From Bacillota bacterium (GTDB taxonomy: Bacteria > Bacillota > JAAYKD01), in the NCBI GenBank assembly GCA_012522585.1, contig JAAYKD010000021.1, forward strand, positions 1 to 40,427: a stretch of 40,427 nucleotides of DNA, read 5' to 3'. Of this stretch, positions 8,611-17,907 are shown piece by piece; position 1 is the first letter of the stretch; the number at the start of each line of letters is the position of its first letter. Under the pieces are notes generated by a model that worked only from the letters and a program-made list of their open reading frames with translations, was not told where the DNA came from and ran no database searches. The translations under genes and the position numbers were made by a program.

Positions 8611-9995
8611 TGAAGCCTCTGTTCAAGCGTTTACAGACCCCTTTGCTCGTCTTCTTGGTCTTGCTCAGTTTGACTCAATTTGCCATCATGATCAGTCATA
8701 GCCAGGAGGTTTCCCGGGTGGTTCGCCAAGAAGTTTTGGAACCTCCGGCAGAATCCACCTTTAACACTACCCATTTAGTCGCACCGCCCAGGATTTACGC
8801 TCTCCTGCCCAATGGGGATACGGCTTTGCTGCGTTCTAGCTCAGCTCACTATCTGACCATCTGGAACACAGTTTTAAAAGGCAGTTTAAATCAGCTGAGA
8901 TTTTTACGCCCCGACCTCCTCCAGCTCGTTGATGAAGATACAGTCTTGGATGAAGAAGTGGGAATCTTCTTGATGTTGCCCTCTCCTCTTCCTTTGGATC
9001 AGTTCTGTACGGCTTTAAATATCGAGTTTGCTTCTTTCGATCATCAGGTGCTGCCTGTGATCAATAGAATCTTCGTCAGTGCGGAAAAAAACGATCGGGT
9101 TTTAATCGAAGATGAGGCCAGCGATAATTTTTACAAATTGCCTATAACCAGCAAAGCAGAGGTCTTTTTCAATCTGTTGGAAATAACTCAAAACGGAGTT
9201 TATTATGGACTCAGGCCAATTGATTTAGCTCCCTATGATTTCTCTGCTGCCAACGAAATTTATACTTATCAGCAAACTCCTTATGTTTCCAGCCGCAGTG
9301 TAGGTCGAGCTCACGAGCAGAATATCGAAGTCATAGCTTCCCGTTATTTTGATGACATAACCATGATCCGAACTTTTCGAGGCGCCAATGATTCTTTAGT
9401 CTATTACGATGGTATCAAAACTCTGCGGCAGCTGGAAAATGTTACTCGCTTTCCAATTTTGGAATTAAAAAGAAGTGCTGATCAAAGTTTAATCGGCGAT
9501 CGACCCCTCCAGGCTTTGGTCAAAGAATTGACCAAACTACAGCTCTGGCCACAAAGAACGGAATATATTTTAGATGGTTTAAATTGTGGTAAAGTCACCC
9601 AAGGCTATTATAATTTAGTCAATAATGGTCGACCCATTTTTATCTCTCAAGGAGATTTTCAAGTGACCAACACTTTGAAAGCTGCCAATCAAGATGATAG
9701 TTTGACTTCCCTCTGGCTGGTTGAACCGGTGGTAGGAACCAGTGGCAAACAGCATTTAGCCTTCAGTGCCGAATACATTCTCTGGAGTTTTTGGAACCAG
9801 CTGGAATGGGTTTGGCCGGAGCTGAAAGCCGAAGAAATTGTTCTCAGAGATGTTTACGAAGGCTATTTGTTCAGTCAAGACCAGAAGAGTGTCGATTTGG
9901 TCTGGATTATCGAGTTTTACAACGGAGCCAAAGTGTTCTATAATATGGTCAATGCAGAATATTTAGGCAGACTCGCTCCCTTGCTCGATCGCTGA
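8610..9995 (+). CDS. walH: WalH (YycH) accessory regulator of WalK
   Basis: A 461-residue protein with one N-terminal transmembrane segment (about residues 12-29) and a large extracytoplasmic domain. Its ATG overlaps the walK stop codon (TAATG). In Bacilli YycH and YycI are membrane-anchored proteins that bind WalK and tune its activity. Identification rests on position between walK and walI, length (YycH is usually about 430-455), topology and family-like segments such as YYLTIWNTVLK in the first third. Sequence conservation in this family is low, so the name is based on both context and pattern. The direction of the effect on WalK varies between species and cannot be read here. Confidence 0.85.
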   Translation: MKPLFKRLQTPLLVFLVLLSLTQFAIMISHSQEVSRVVRQEVLEPPAESTFNTTHLVAPPRIYALLPNGDTALLRSSSAHYLTIWNTVLKGSLNQLRFLRPDLLQLVDEDTVLDEEVGIFLMLPSPLPLDQFCTALNIEFASFDHQVLPVINRIFVSAEKNDRVLIEDEASDNFYKLPITSKAEVFFNLLEITQNGVYYGLRPIDLAPYDFSAANEIYTYQQTPYVSSRSVGRAHEQNIEVIASRYFDDITMIRTFRGANDSLVYYDGIKTLRQLENVTRFPILELKRSADQSLIGDRPLQALVKELTKLQLWPQRTEYILDGLNCGKVTQGYYNLVNNGRPIFISQGDFQVTNTLKAANQDDSLTSLWLVEPVVGTSGKQHLAFSAEYILWSFWNQLEWVWPELKAEEIVLRDVYEGYLFSQDQKSVDLVWIIEFYNGAKVFYNMVNAEYLGRLAPLLDR

Positions 9996-10026
9996 TCAAA
10001 ATCATTATTTAAAGGAGTGAGCCGGT

Positions 10027-10938
10027 TTGAATTGGAGCAGAGCCAAGAGCATACTTTTGCTGATTTTTGTCCTCCTCAATTTAGTGCTGGCTTATTTCAA
10101 CTTTTGGCAGCCTGGGCAAGTTTGGGATAGCCCATTGAGTGGCGATGATATTTATGTTACAATCAGAAATCAGCTTCTGGACGAAAAAATCGCTATTTTA
10201 CAGTCCATACCAAAGAAAGTTCCTCAAGCTTCTCTTTTGAGTTTAAAAAGAGACGATTCATCCCTTCTTTTAGCTGATCATCTCTTTGCCCAAAAGGATG
10301 TGGAAAAAGAGATCAGGATCTCTCATGATCATGAGCAGAACTTTATTTTTAGAAGCGATCAGGAGGAGTTGATTATCTCCTCAGATGAGTTCATGACCTA
10401 TTACAATAGAAGGGAAGAGGATGACGAGGAAGCTTTAATATCCTACGACTTTGCCAAGAGTGCAGCTGAAGATTTTATTAAAAATCGTTTAGGCTTTAGC
10501 AGTTTTAACTATAAATTTGAACCCTTTAGCGGAGTCGAAAATATAGCAGCTCAACAGAATGTTATCTATTGCCCTACCTACAAAGGCGCTCCCATATTTG
10601 ATCTAGGCATAGATCTGGTCATCCAGAATGACGAAGTTTTAATAGGTAATTTTAATATTTACAAGCAGATCAGCTCCGTCGACCGAGTTGAATGGGTGAC
10701 TCCAGCGATTGACATATTGTTGCGTTTGCCCCAAGATGATTTGATCGTGCAATTACGGGATCAGGCTTTAGAACAGGATGAAAACTGGTTGGTTATAACC
10801 GATTTGCGCTTTGGATATTTTAGTTTTTATCAAACCGGGCAAGAAATTCAAGCCCAGCCGGTTTGGCGAGTAGACTTAGATGGTGGTCAAGTTGTTTATT
10901 ACGATGCTTTTACAGCCAAGAGGCTTTTTCATCATTGA
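10027..10938 (+). CDS. walI: WalI (YycI) accessory regulator of WalK
   Basis: A 303-residue protein that starts MNWSRAKSILLLIFVLLNL, the typical YycI opening with a single transmembrane helix at about residues 8-25. The rest is extracytoplasmic. It starts with TTG 9 bases after AAAGGAG, and no better ATG exists nearby. It follows walH by 31 bases, and known WalH and WalI form a complex with WalK. The length is a little above the common 260-280. The C-terminal part has YycI-like blocks such as VWRVDLDGGQVVYYDAFTA. Confidence 0.88.
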   Translation: MNWSRAKSILLLIFVLLNLVLAYFNFWQPGQVWDSPLSGDDIYVTIRNQLLDEKIAILQSIPKKVPQASLLSLKRDDSSLLLADHLFAQKDVEKEIRISHDHEQNFIFRSDQEELIISSDEFMTYYNRREEDDEEALISYDFAKSAAEDFIKNRLGFSSFNYKFEPFSGVENIAAQQNVIYCPTYKGAPIFDLGIDLVIQNDEVLIGNFNIYKQISSVDRVEWVTPAIDILLRLPQDDLIVQLRDQALEQDENWLVITDLRFGYFSFYQTGQEIQAQPVWRVDLDGGQVVYYDAFTAKRLFHH

Positions 10939-10978
10939 ATAAAAGTAATAAGAAAAGATTAGGATGTGAATATCTTTC

Positions 10979-12256
10979 ATGGAAAGAATCATTATCGAAG
11001 GGGGAATCCCTTTAAAAGGCACCCTCAGAGTAAACGGTGCAAAAAACTCGGCAGTAGCGCTTTTGGCTGCAGCCGCTCTCACCGACGAGGAAGTTGTGCT
11101 GGATAATCTGCCGGAAATAGTCGATGTCTTTGTGATGATCGATATTCTTAAAGCGATCGGCATGAAGGTGACCAGAAGAGGGAAATTTGAATGGCATATA
11201 GCCGCCGGCGATCATTTGAATTATCAAACACCGTCGGACATTGCTGTTAAATTGAGGGCCTCCTATTATTTTCTGGGCTCACTTTTGGCAAAAAAGGGTA
11301 AGGTTAATGTTGCTTTGCCGGGAGGTTGCCAAATCGGAGCAAGGCCGATCGATCAGCATTTGAAGGGCTTTACCGCTTTAAATGCAACTCATTTATTGGA
11401 AGATGATCAGGTCAAATTGAATACAGAACATTTAAAAGGTGGTCATGTCTTTTTCGATATGTCAACCGTCGGTGCCACCATCAATGTCATGCTGGCTGCC
11501 AGCATGGCGGAAGGCACTACTATCATGGAAAACGCAGCCCTCGAGCCTGAGGTCATTGATGTAGCTAACTTCATCAACGCCATGGGCGGAAGCGTCAGAG
11601 GTGCCGGAACCGAGACGATTAGAGTTACCGGGGTCAAGCGCTTTGGCAGCTGTGTCTATTCTTGTATCCCTGATCGAATCGAAGCGGGTACCTTCATGTT
11701 TGCTGCCGCTGCCAGCGGTGGCGACGTTACTTTGAGCAATGTCATCCCCGAACATTTGGATGCGGTAGTTGCTAAATTACGGGAATCGGGTCAGGAAATA
11801 GACGTTACCTTAGATACAATTCGGGTGAAAGCTAACCCTAACCCTCAGGCTGTTAATATAAAAACCCTGCCCCATCCTGGCTTTCCTACTGATTTACAAG
11901 CTCCGGCTATGGCGTTTTTAGCTTTGGCGCAAGGGGAAAGTCAATTTCACGAAACAATTTATGAATCTCGCTTTGGCCATGCTGAAGAATTGAATCGTAT
12001 GGGAGCAAATATTACAGTCAATGGTCAACGGGCTGTAGCTCAAGGAGTCGAAGGCTATGTTGGTGCTGAAGTCACGGCAACAAACCTGAGAGCCGGAGCT
12101 TCTTTGGTCATAGCAGGCTTGGCTGCTCAAGGAACCACCTATGTAGCAGGGGTAGAACATATAGATCGAGGCTATGACCGCATAGTCGATCGTTTACAGA
12201 GCTTAGGGGCAAAAATTAGGCGAGAAAGTCGTCCTAATTGGCCTAAAATCGTCTAA
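10979..12256 (+). CDS. murA: UDP-N-acetylglucosamine 1-carboxyvinyltransferase MurA
   Basis: A 425-residue cytoplasmic enzyme. It transfers enolpyruvate from phosphoenolpyruvate to UDP-GlcNAc, the first committed step of peptidoglycan synthesis. The substrate-binding NGAKNSAVALLAAA block is at the N-terminus. The catalytic cysteine is Cys117 in PGGCQIGARPIDQHLKGF, so the enzyme should be of the fosfomycin-sensitive Cys type. Length matches the family (about 420-430). The ATG start gives the normal MurA N-terminus, but the upstream site is weak (AGGATG). It sits 40 bases after walI inside the wal block, where many species have no murA. Which of the two Gram-positive murA paralogues it is cannot be decided from this window. 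Confidence 0.96.
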   Translation: MERIIIEGGIPLKGTLRVNGAKNSAVALLAAAALTDEEVVLDNLPEIVDVFVMIDILKAIGMKVTRRGKFEWHIAAGDHLNYQTPSDIAVKLRASYYFLGSLLAKKGKVNVALPGGCQIGARPIDQHLKGFTALNATHLLEDDQVKLNTEHLKGGHVFFDMSTVGATINVMLAASMAEGTTIMENAALEPEVIDVANFINAMGGSVRGAGTETIRVTGVKRFGSCVYSCIPDRIEAGTFMFAAAASGGDVTLSNVIPEHLDAVVAKLRESGQEIDVTLDTIRVKANPNPQAVNIKTLPHPGFPTDLQAPAMAFLALAQGESQFHETIYESRFGHAEELNRMGANITVNGQRAVAQGVEGYVGAEVTATNLRAGASLVIAGLAAQGTTYVAGVEHIDRGYDRIVDRLQSLGAKIRRESRPNWPKIV

Positions 12257-12267
12257 AGAGGTGCTTC

Positions 12268-12735
12268 ATGGCCGCAATCTGGGCTGAAATTTACCGAGAA
12301 TTGGCTGTTATAGTTTTGGCAGCGATGCCTATTATAGAGTTAAAAGGGGCCATACCCATAGCCATGGCAAAAGGCTATGGTATATGGCCATCTTTTTGGC
12401 TTTCTTTTTTTGGCTCGTCTTTACCTGCAGTTCCGATATTCTTACTTTTGCGACCTGTTCTCAGTTATTTAAAGCGTAAAACATTTTTACAGCCTCTTGG
12501 TATCAGAGTTGAAAGAAAAATAAGTAACAATCGTCAAAACATCGATAAATACGGCTTGTTTGGGCTTTTTTTCTTTGTCGCCATCCCCTTGCCCGGAACA
12601 GGAGTTTGGACAGGCTCGGCTTTGGCTGCGTTTTTGAAGTTGAAGTTTTGGCCTTCAGTTGCCGCTATAATTTTGGGTAATTTTCTAGCTGGGATTATTA
12701 TTACTCTAATCACTTTAGGTTTTATCATTATATAA
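12268..12735 (+). CDS. Small multidrug export family (COG2426) membrane protein
   Basis: A 155-residue integral membrane protein with about four hydrophobic segments. MPIIELKGAIPIAMAKGYG near the N-terminus and FVAIPLPGTGVWTGSALAAF are hallmarks of the family called putative small multidrug export protein. Transport has been proposed for the family, but a real substrate is not established. It lies 11 bases after murA and 18 bases before walJ, so it belongs to the wal operon. It starts with ATG after GAGGTG. Function here is open; a lipid-linked or wall-related role is only suggested by context. Confidence 0.8.
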   Translation: MAAIWAEIYRELAVIVLAAMPIIELKGAIPIAMAKGYGIWPSFWLSFFGSSLPAVPIFLLLRPVLSYLKRKTFLQPLGIRVERKISNNRQNIDKYGLFGLFFFVAIPLPGTGVWTGSALAAFLKLKFWPSVAAIILGNFLAGIIITLITLGFIII

Positions 12736-12753
12736 AAGAAAGAAGGATGTGTT

Positions 12754-13512
12754 ATGAAAATTCTGCCTCTGGCTTCCGGTAGTACTGGCAACGCCCTCTT
12801 GGTCCAAGAAAATGACACGTCCATTTTAATAGATGCAGGCATTGGCCCCAGAATTTTGAAGCAGAGATTGGCCAGCAGCGGTGTCGCTTTAAACGATATC
12901 AGAGCTTGTCTACTGACTCACGAACATAGCGATCATACTCAAGCCTTGGCTCGGGTTACTTTCCCTAAATCTATAAAAATGGTGGCAAACGCCGAGACTT
13001 GGTTGGCAGTAGAGCAGCAGCTGGATACTTCTGTCTATGATTTTTATGAATTGCCCGTAGGCAATTTGATCAACCTAGGTGATTTATCCGTCCAGAGTCT
13101 GCCGATTAGCCATGACGGAGTTAATCCGGTAGCCTATTTAGTTCACGCTAAGTCGGGTAAAAGCTTTCTCTATGCCACCGATTTTGGGATCATGCCAAAA
13201 TGGTTTCCTCATGCTTTAAAACTGGCCGATTATGTTTTTATCGAGGCTAACCACGATAGACAAATGCTGATCACAGGACCCTATCCCAGCCATTTAAAGC
13301 GGCGAGTGGCCAGCCCTTATGGCCATCTCTCCAACGATCAGACTGCTCAGATTTTGAGCAAATATTTAACTCCTAAGACTAAAAAGATATATTTAGGTCA
13401 TCTGAGCCAGACCAACAATACTCCTCAGCTGGCTTTGAGAACAGTCAGCACGGCCTTGTTGAACCAGGGCTTCGATTTGAATCGTTTGGAAATAGAGGCG
13501 GCAGCGCCTTAA
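12754..13512 (+). CDS. walJ: WalJ (YycJ) metallo-beta-lactamase-fold hydrolase
   Basis: A 252-residue cytoplasmic protein of the MBL fold. The metal-binding motif is THEHSDH, with later ligands in YATDFG and YLGHLSQ. The opening MKILPLASGSTGNALLV is characteristic of YycJ. The family includes nucleases, and YycJ is associated with the wal operon in most Gram-positive bacteria and linked to DNA repair and coordination of wall synthesis; its exact reaction is debated. It starts with ATG after GAAGGATG and is the last gene of the wal operon, followed by a terminator. Confidence 0.93.
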   Translation: MKILPLASGSTGNALLVQENDTSILIDAGIGPRILKQRLASSGVALNDIRACLLTHEHSDHTQALARVTFPKSIKMVANAETWLAVEQQLDTSVYDFYELPVGNLINLGDLSVQSLPISHDGVNPVAYLVHAKSGKSFLYATDFGIMPKWFPHALKLADYVFIEANHDRQMLITGPYPSHLKRRVASPYGHLSNDQTAQILSKYLTPKTKKIYLGHLSQTNNTPQLALRTVSTALLNQGFDLNRLEIEAAAP

Positions 13513-13518
13513 AAACTG

Positions 13519-13548
13519 AAAGCTTTGTCTTATTGACAAGGCTTTTTT
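13519..13548 (+). terminator. Terminator of the wal operon
   Basis: AAAGC-TTTGTC pairs with GACAAGGCTTT (one G-T pair) around a TTATT loop, and six T follow. It lies just after walJ and before rlmH. Confidence 0.8.
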
Positions 13549-13572
13549 AATAGAATTATTTGGGGGTGGATC

Positions 13573-14052
13573 ATGAAGATACAAATTTTAGCTGTAGGTA
13601 AAATTAAAGAAAAATGGTTGCTGCAGGGTTTGGCCGAATATTCTAAGCGCTTAAAGTCCATGGCTGATTTTAGCATCTACGAAGGGGCAGAAGAAAAAGC
13701 TCCGGAGGGTCTGTCTTTAAAAAGCATTGAGCAGATAAAAGCCAAAGAAGGCCAGCGCCTGCTCAAACAAGTGAGAAAAGGCGACTATAATATTGCCTTG
13801 GATATTCAAGGCAAGGCTCTTAGTTCGGTTGAGCTAGCTCATTTACTAGAGGACCTGGCTATTCAAGGCAGACCTAAGACAAACTTTTTTATTGGTGGTA
13901 GCTTAGGCTTGAGCTCGGAAGTGCTAGATGCTTGTCAGATCTCTTTGAGCTTCTCCAAACTAACCTTCCCTCATCAGCTGATCCGCCTTGTCTTAGCCGA
14001 ACAAATTTACCGAGCCTTTAGTATTATCAACAAATTGCCCTATCACAAATGA
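13573..14052 (+). CDS. rlmH: 23S rRNA (pseudouridine1915-N3)-methyltransferase RlmH
   Basis: A 159-residue SPOUT-class methyltransferase that acts as a dimer on helix 69 of 23S rRNA in assembled 70S ribosomes. The opening MKIQILAVGKIKEKWL, the SAM-binding FFIGGSLGL block and the C-terminal knot sequence SKLTFPHQLIRLVLAEQIYR followed by NKLPYHK are diagnostic. Length is exactly that of the family. It starts with ATG after GGGGGTGG and follows walJ, as in many Firmicutes, although a terminator lies between them. Confidence 0.97.
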   Translation: MKIQILAVGKIKEKWLLQGLAEYSKRLKSMADFSIYEGAEEKAPEGLSLKSIEQIKAKEGQRLLKQVRKGDYNIALDIQGKALSSVELAHLLEDLAIQGRPKTNFFIGGSLGLSSEVLDACQISLSFSKLTFPHQLIRLVLAEQIYRAFSIINKLPYHK

Positions 14053-14078
14053 GTTTGCTTTGCTTTGTTCAATAATAT

Positions 14079-14108
14079 TTGCTACTTAAGACTGTTATAG
14101 TCTATAAT
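14079..14108 (+). promoter_or_regulatory. Promoter of the dipeptidase gene
   Basis: TTGCTA (14079-14084) and a perfect TATAAT (14103-14108) are separated by 18 bases, 35 bases before the dipeptidase start. Confidence 0.65.
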
Positions 14109-14143
14109 TGTAGATAAGTTAAATTTTATAAAGGAGTGGTCAA

Positions 14144-15544
14144 ATGGAAGATTTAAGACAAAAAGTCAAAGAAAAAGTTTGGTCTTATAAAGAAGATATG
14201 ATCAAAGACATCTTTGAACTGGTGGCCATTGAAAGTGTACAAACAGAAGCCAAACCTGGCATGCCTTTCGGCGAAGGTCCGGCTTTAGCTTTGGACAAAT
14301 CTTTGGAAATTGCCCAGCGCTTAGGTTTTGAAGCCGTAAATTTAGACAATTATGTGGTCTATACTCACAGCGGTCAAGGCAAAGAGAGAATTGGCGTTTT
14401 GGGTCACGTTGACGTTGTGCCTTTAGGCGAAGGCTGGACAAAAAAACCTTTGGGTGGCGACCGCGACGAGGAATTCATCTACGGACGTGGAGTTAGCGAC
14501 AATAAGGGACCATGCATTATGAGTCTTTATGCCTTGAAGATTATCAAAGAGCTGGGCATAGAGTTGAACAAAGAAGTTAGGATTCTAATGGGCGCTAACG
14601 AAGAGAGTGGCATGCAATGTGTCAGATATTACCGAGAAAAAGAAGGCGGTTTCGACTATGCTTTCTCGCCAGACGCATCTTTTCCCGTTACCTTTGGTGA
14701 AAAGGGCGGCTTCTCAGCTAGGTTTTCTGCCAGCAAGGTAGGCCCAGGCCCGGTTAAGCTGATTCATATTAAAGGTGGTACTGCCGGCAACGTTGTTTGC
14801 CCTAAAGTCGATGTTGTTTTAGAGGCTGAACAGCAAGAACACGATGAGGTTTTAGAAAAGTTCACCGCTTATTTGGCTGCCAATGATTTAAAAGGCCAAT
14901 CAATAATCAAAGAAAACGAAATCCAATTGCAATTGGAAGGGGTAGCGGCTCACGCTTCCACGCCGGAGCAGGGAGTCAACGCTATCTCCCATATGATGGG
15001 CTTTTTGCAGACGATTATGCCCCATGTGCCCTTTGTTGCAGGCTATAACCAATGTATCGGCTTGGCCTATAATGGAGAAAATTGTGGCGTCGATTTACAC
15101 GACGAATACGGCCGCTTGACCTTCAACGTTGGTGTTATCAACACAGAAGAAGATCTAATCACCGCTAATATAGATATTCGCTATCCTGTCACCATTGAAG
15201 ATTTTAGCCCTCACAGGGATACCCTCTTGGCCAATCTTGAAAAATGTGGTTTTGAGGTAAAGAATGTACGCATGGGCAAACCCTTGTTTGTGCCACCTGA
15301 GAGCCCCTTGATCAAGACTCTCTCTGCAGTTTATGAAGAGATTACCGGTGACACAGAAAACAAACCCACTACCATGGGCGGAGGCACCTATGCCAAAAAC
15401 TTCGACAATTGCGTAGCCTTTGGAGCGACATTTGTCGGTGAGAACAACAATATCCACAATGTGGACGAGCGTCAAAACATCGAAAACATTCTAAGAGCCA
15501 CTGAAATCATCACTCACGCCATCATTCGTCTTTTATCCCTATAA
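14144..15544 (+). CDS. pepV: M20 family dipeptidase (PepV/Sapep-like)
   Basis: A 466-residue cytosolic metallopeptidase. The metal-binding GHVDVVPLG motif (His88, Asp90), the bridging aspartate in GRGVSDNKGP, the general-base pair in GANEESG, and a C-terminal NIHNVDE histidine block are all present. The lid domain sequence VAAHASTPEQGVNAI is typical of PepV. The family hydrolyses dipeptides with broad specificity, usually with zinc or manganese, and feeds free amino acids to metabolism. It starts with ATG after AAAGGAGTGG, has its own promoter and is followed by the S9 peptidase gene, giving a small peptide-degradation pair. The symbol is by homology; substrate range is unknown. Confidence 0.9.
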   Translation: MEDLRQKVKEKVWSYKEDMIKDIFELVAIESVQTEAKPGMPFGEGPALALDKSLEIAQRLGFEAVNLDNYVVYTHSGQGKERIGVLGHVDVVPLGEGWTKKPLGGDRDEEFIYGRGVSDNKGPCIMSLYALKIIKELGIELNKEVRILMGANEESGMQCVRYYREKEGGFDYAFSPDASFPVTFGEKGGFSARFSASKVGPGPVKLIHIKGGTAGNVVCPKVDVVLEAEQQEHDEVLEKFTAYLAANDLKGQSIIKENEIQLQLEGVAAHASTPEQGVNAISHMMGFLQTIMPHVPFVAGYNQCIGLAYNGENCGVDLHDEYGRLTFNVGVINTEEDLITANIDIRYPVTIEDFSPHRDTLLANLEKCGFEVKNVRMGKPLFVPPESPLIKTLSAVYEEITGDTENKPTTMGGGTYAKNFDNCVAFGATFVGENNNIHNVDERQNIENILRATEIITHAIIRLLSL

Positions 15545-15667
15545 AAAAGAATGAAAAAGCAGGAATAAAGCAGAGATTCTTCGAGTAGGGAAGGAATATT
15601 TCTTCTTAAAAGGGAATACTTATAAGGATACATATCACAATAATTTAATAGGAGGTAGTTTAAGAAT

Positions 15668-17719
15668 ATGGCTGAAAAAAGAGGCATGAAAGTAGATGAT
15701 CTGCTGAGGCTGAAATGGGCCGGTGGTCCGCGTATTTCTCCCGACGGCAAAAAAATCATCTATGTAGGAACCGAAATCAACCCTGAAAGCAAAGCCTATG
15801 AATCAAAACTATGGCAAGTTTCTACCTGCGGCAAGACCAAACCAATACCATTTACCAATGGCAAGAACGATTCAAATCCTCGTTGGTCTCCGGTAGGCGA
15901 CAGCTTAGCCTTTGTTTCCAACCGTAGTGGAGCACCTCAAATCTGGTTGCTCAAAACCGGTGCCGGTGAAGCTCAACAGTTGACCAAAATGCGCTATGGT
16001 GCCAACAACCCAGTCTGGTCACCCGATGGTAAAAAAATCGCCTTCATCGCTCGCATGGATATTAAAGATGAAGACGACATTATGACCACACCAGTTTCTA
16101 AAAAAGAAAAAGATGCTTTAGCCAACCAGTATAAAGATAAAGCCAGAGTTATTGAGAGAATGCGCTACAAGATGAACGGCATGGGCTATTTGGATACTGA
16201 TAAATATGCTCATATTTGGACCATCGATCTAGAAAGCGGCGAACTCAAGAGAATAACCGAAGGCAATTACAACAACATGGGCATCGCCTGGTCTAATGAC
16301 AGCAGCAAAATCGCTTTTGCCAGCAATCGTTCGGAAGACCCGGATATGGACGGCTGGAAAAATGATATCTTCGTCGTTTCAGCTGAAGGCGGCGAACCGG
16401 TAGCTTTGACCAAAGGTGAAGGTTCCTTTATGAATCCGGTCTGGGGCCCCTGTGGCACTCATCTGATTTTTGCCGGAAGCGATCGTAAATTTGCCGGTGC
16501 TACTCACATGAAGATCTATCACGTTAAAGCTGATGGCAGCGAAGAAGCTGTTAACATCTTACCTGAAGATTTTGATGTACCAGTGGGCGATACCGGTGCC
16601 AGCGATAGCCGCTTTGGCAACAGTGGCAATCTTTTTGTTTTTGATAAGGACAAATTGGGAATTTACTTCCAAGCTCATTATCATGGTGCTACTCATATCT
16701 ATTATCTGGATATCGAAGAGAAAAAAGTCAGCCAAGTTACAGAAGGCAATCGTCAAGTCTTTGCCTATGACTTCAGCTACGATCGCAAAATGGTAGCTTT
16801 AGGCTGGGGCGATACTCCTAATATTACAGAAATTTCTGTGCTCAACTTAGAAACCAAAGAAGAAGTAAAATTGACCGACATCAATCGCGAAATTTTAGAT
16901 GAAATTGAAATCGTGTTACCCGAAGAATTCTGGTATAAAGCCGAAGACGGCTGGGATGTGCAAGGTTGGTTGATCAAACCCTTGGGCTGGAAAGAGGGCT
17001 ATAAATATCCCCTAGTTCTACAGATTCACGGTGGGCCTCATACCATGTATGGCTATGGCTTCTTCCATGAGTTCCAAGCTATGGCAGCAGAAGGCTATGC
17101 AATCTTATATGTCAACCCTCGAGGTTCTCATGGTTATAGCCAAGAATTCGTTCACGCTTGCATAGGCCATTACGGCCAGGGTGACTTCACCGATATCATG
17201 TCTGGCGTCGATGCAGCTTTAGCTAAATGGGATTGGATTGACGAAGATCGCATGGTAGTAACCGGCGGCTCCTACGGTGGCTTTATGACCAACTGGATTA
17301 TCGGTCAAAATAACCGCTTTAAAGCAGCAGCTACCCAGCGCTCCATCTCCAACTGGATGAGCTTCTTCGGTGTTTCCGATATCGGCTACACCTTTACCGA
17401 AAACGAGCTGAACGTCAGCCCCTTCGACGATGGTGCCAACGACAAACTCTGGGACTTCAGCCCCTTGAAGTATGTGCAAAATGTAAAAACACCTTTGCTC
17501 ATCATTCACAGCGAACAGGATCATCGCTGCCCCATGGAGCAAGCTGAACAGCTCTTCATTCAATTGAAAAAATTAGGCCAAAAAGTGCGCTTCTGCCGCT
17601 TTGACGGAGCTACCCACGATCTTTCCAGAACCGGCAAACCTAGTTTACGTTTAGACAGATTGAACCACATCATCAACTGGTTCAACGAGCATGTAGATGT
17701 AACTCCGGTCGAGAAATAA
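15668..17719 (+). CDS. S9 family serine peptidase (acylaminoacyl peptidase/DPP-like)
   Basis: A 683-residue protein without a signal peptide. The N-terminal half has repeated WSPDGKKIAF-type blocks of a beta-propeller (PD40-like). The C-terminal alpha/beta-hydrolase domain carries the triad Ser535 (GGSYGGF), Asp618 (SEQDHRCP) and His650 (DGATHDLS), so it looks active. S9 enzymes cut short peptides, the propeller limiting access to the active site. It would work beside the M20 dipeptidase upstream. The ATG start lies about 12 bases after AGGAGG, a long spacing; an alternative ATG eight codons in lies directly after GAGGC and is less likely. A strong terminator follows. Confidence 0.92.
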   Translation: MAEKRGMKVDDLLRLKWAGGPRISPDGKKIIYVGTEINPESKAYESKLWQVSTCGKTKPIPFTNGKNDSNPRWSPVGDSLAFVSNRSGAPQIWLLKTGAGEAQQLTKMRYGANNPVWSPDGKKIAFIARMDIKDEDDIMTTPVSKKEKDALANQYKDKARVIERMRYKMNGMGYLDTDKYAHIWTIDLESGELKRITEGNYNNMGIAWSNDSSKIAFASNRSEDPDMDGWKNDIFVVSAEGGEPVALTKGEGSFMNPVWGPCGTHLIFAGSDRKFAGATHMKIYHVKADGSEEAVNILPEDFDVPVGDTGASDSRFGNSGNLFVFDKDKLGIYFQAHYHGATHIYYLDIEEKKVSQVTEGNRQVFAYDFSYDRKMVALGWGDTPNITEISVLNLETKEEVKLTDINREILDEIEIVLPEEFWYKAEDGWDVQGWLIKPLGWKEGYKYPLVLQIHGGPHTMYGYGFFHEFQAMAAEGYAILYVNPRGSHGYSQEFVHACIGHYGQGDFTDIMSGVDAALAKWDWIDEDRMVVTGGSYGGFMTNWIIGQNNRFKAAATQRSISNWMSFFGVSDIGYTFTENELNVSPFDDGANDKLWDFSPLKYVQNVKTPLLIIHSEQDHRCPMEQAEQLFIQLKKLGQKVRFCRFDGATHDLSRTGKPSLRLDRLNHIINWFNEHVDVTPVEK

Positions 17720-17736
17720 GAAAACTAAATAATCGA

Positions 17737-17790
17737 AGCCCCTTTAAGACTCCGATTTTAAAATCAGAGCCCTTTAAAGGGGCTTTTTGT
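17737..17790 (+). terminator. Terminator after the S9 peptidase gene
   Basis: AGCCCCTTTAA pairs with TTAAAGGGGCT, and an inner palindrome CTCCGATTTTAAAATCAGAG extends the hairpin. TTTTTGTT follows. A very stable two-part stem. Confidence 0.9.
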
Positions 17791-17799
17791 TCTTAAATT

Positions 17800-17823
17800 T
17801 TTCTCTTGTCATTTCTCTTGTCA
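17800..17823 (+). repeat. 12-bp tandem duplication upstream of the GH18 gene
   Basis: TTTCTCTTGTCA occurs twice in direct tandem between the S9 terminator and the GH18 promoter region. No function is evident. Confidence 0.8.
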
Positions 17824-17907
17824 TTTGTTTGTAATTTGACTTTGTAATTGCTTTGTGTCGTAATAGAAAGTGTACTAATAAAATTAAAGCAGAAAGTGAG
17901 TTCTATT

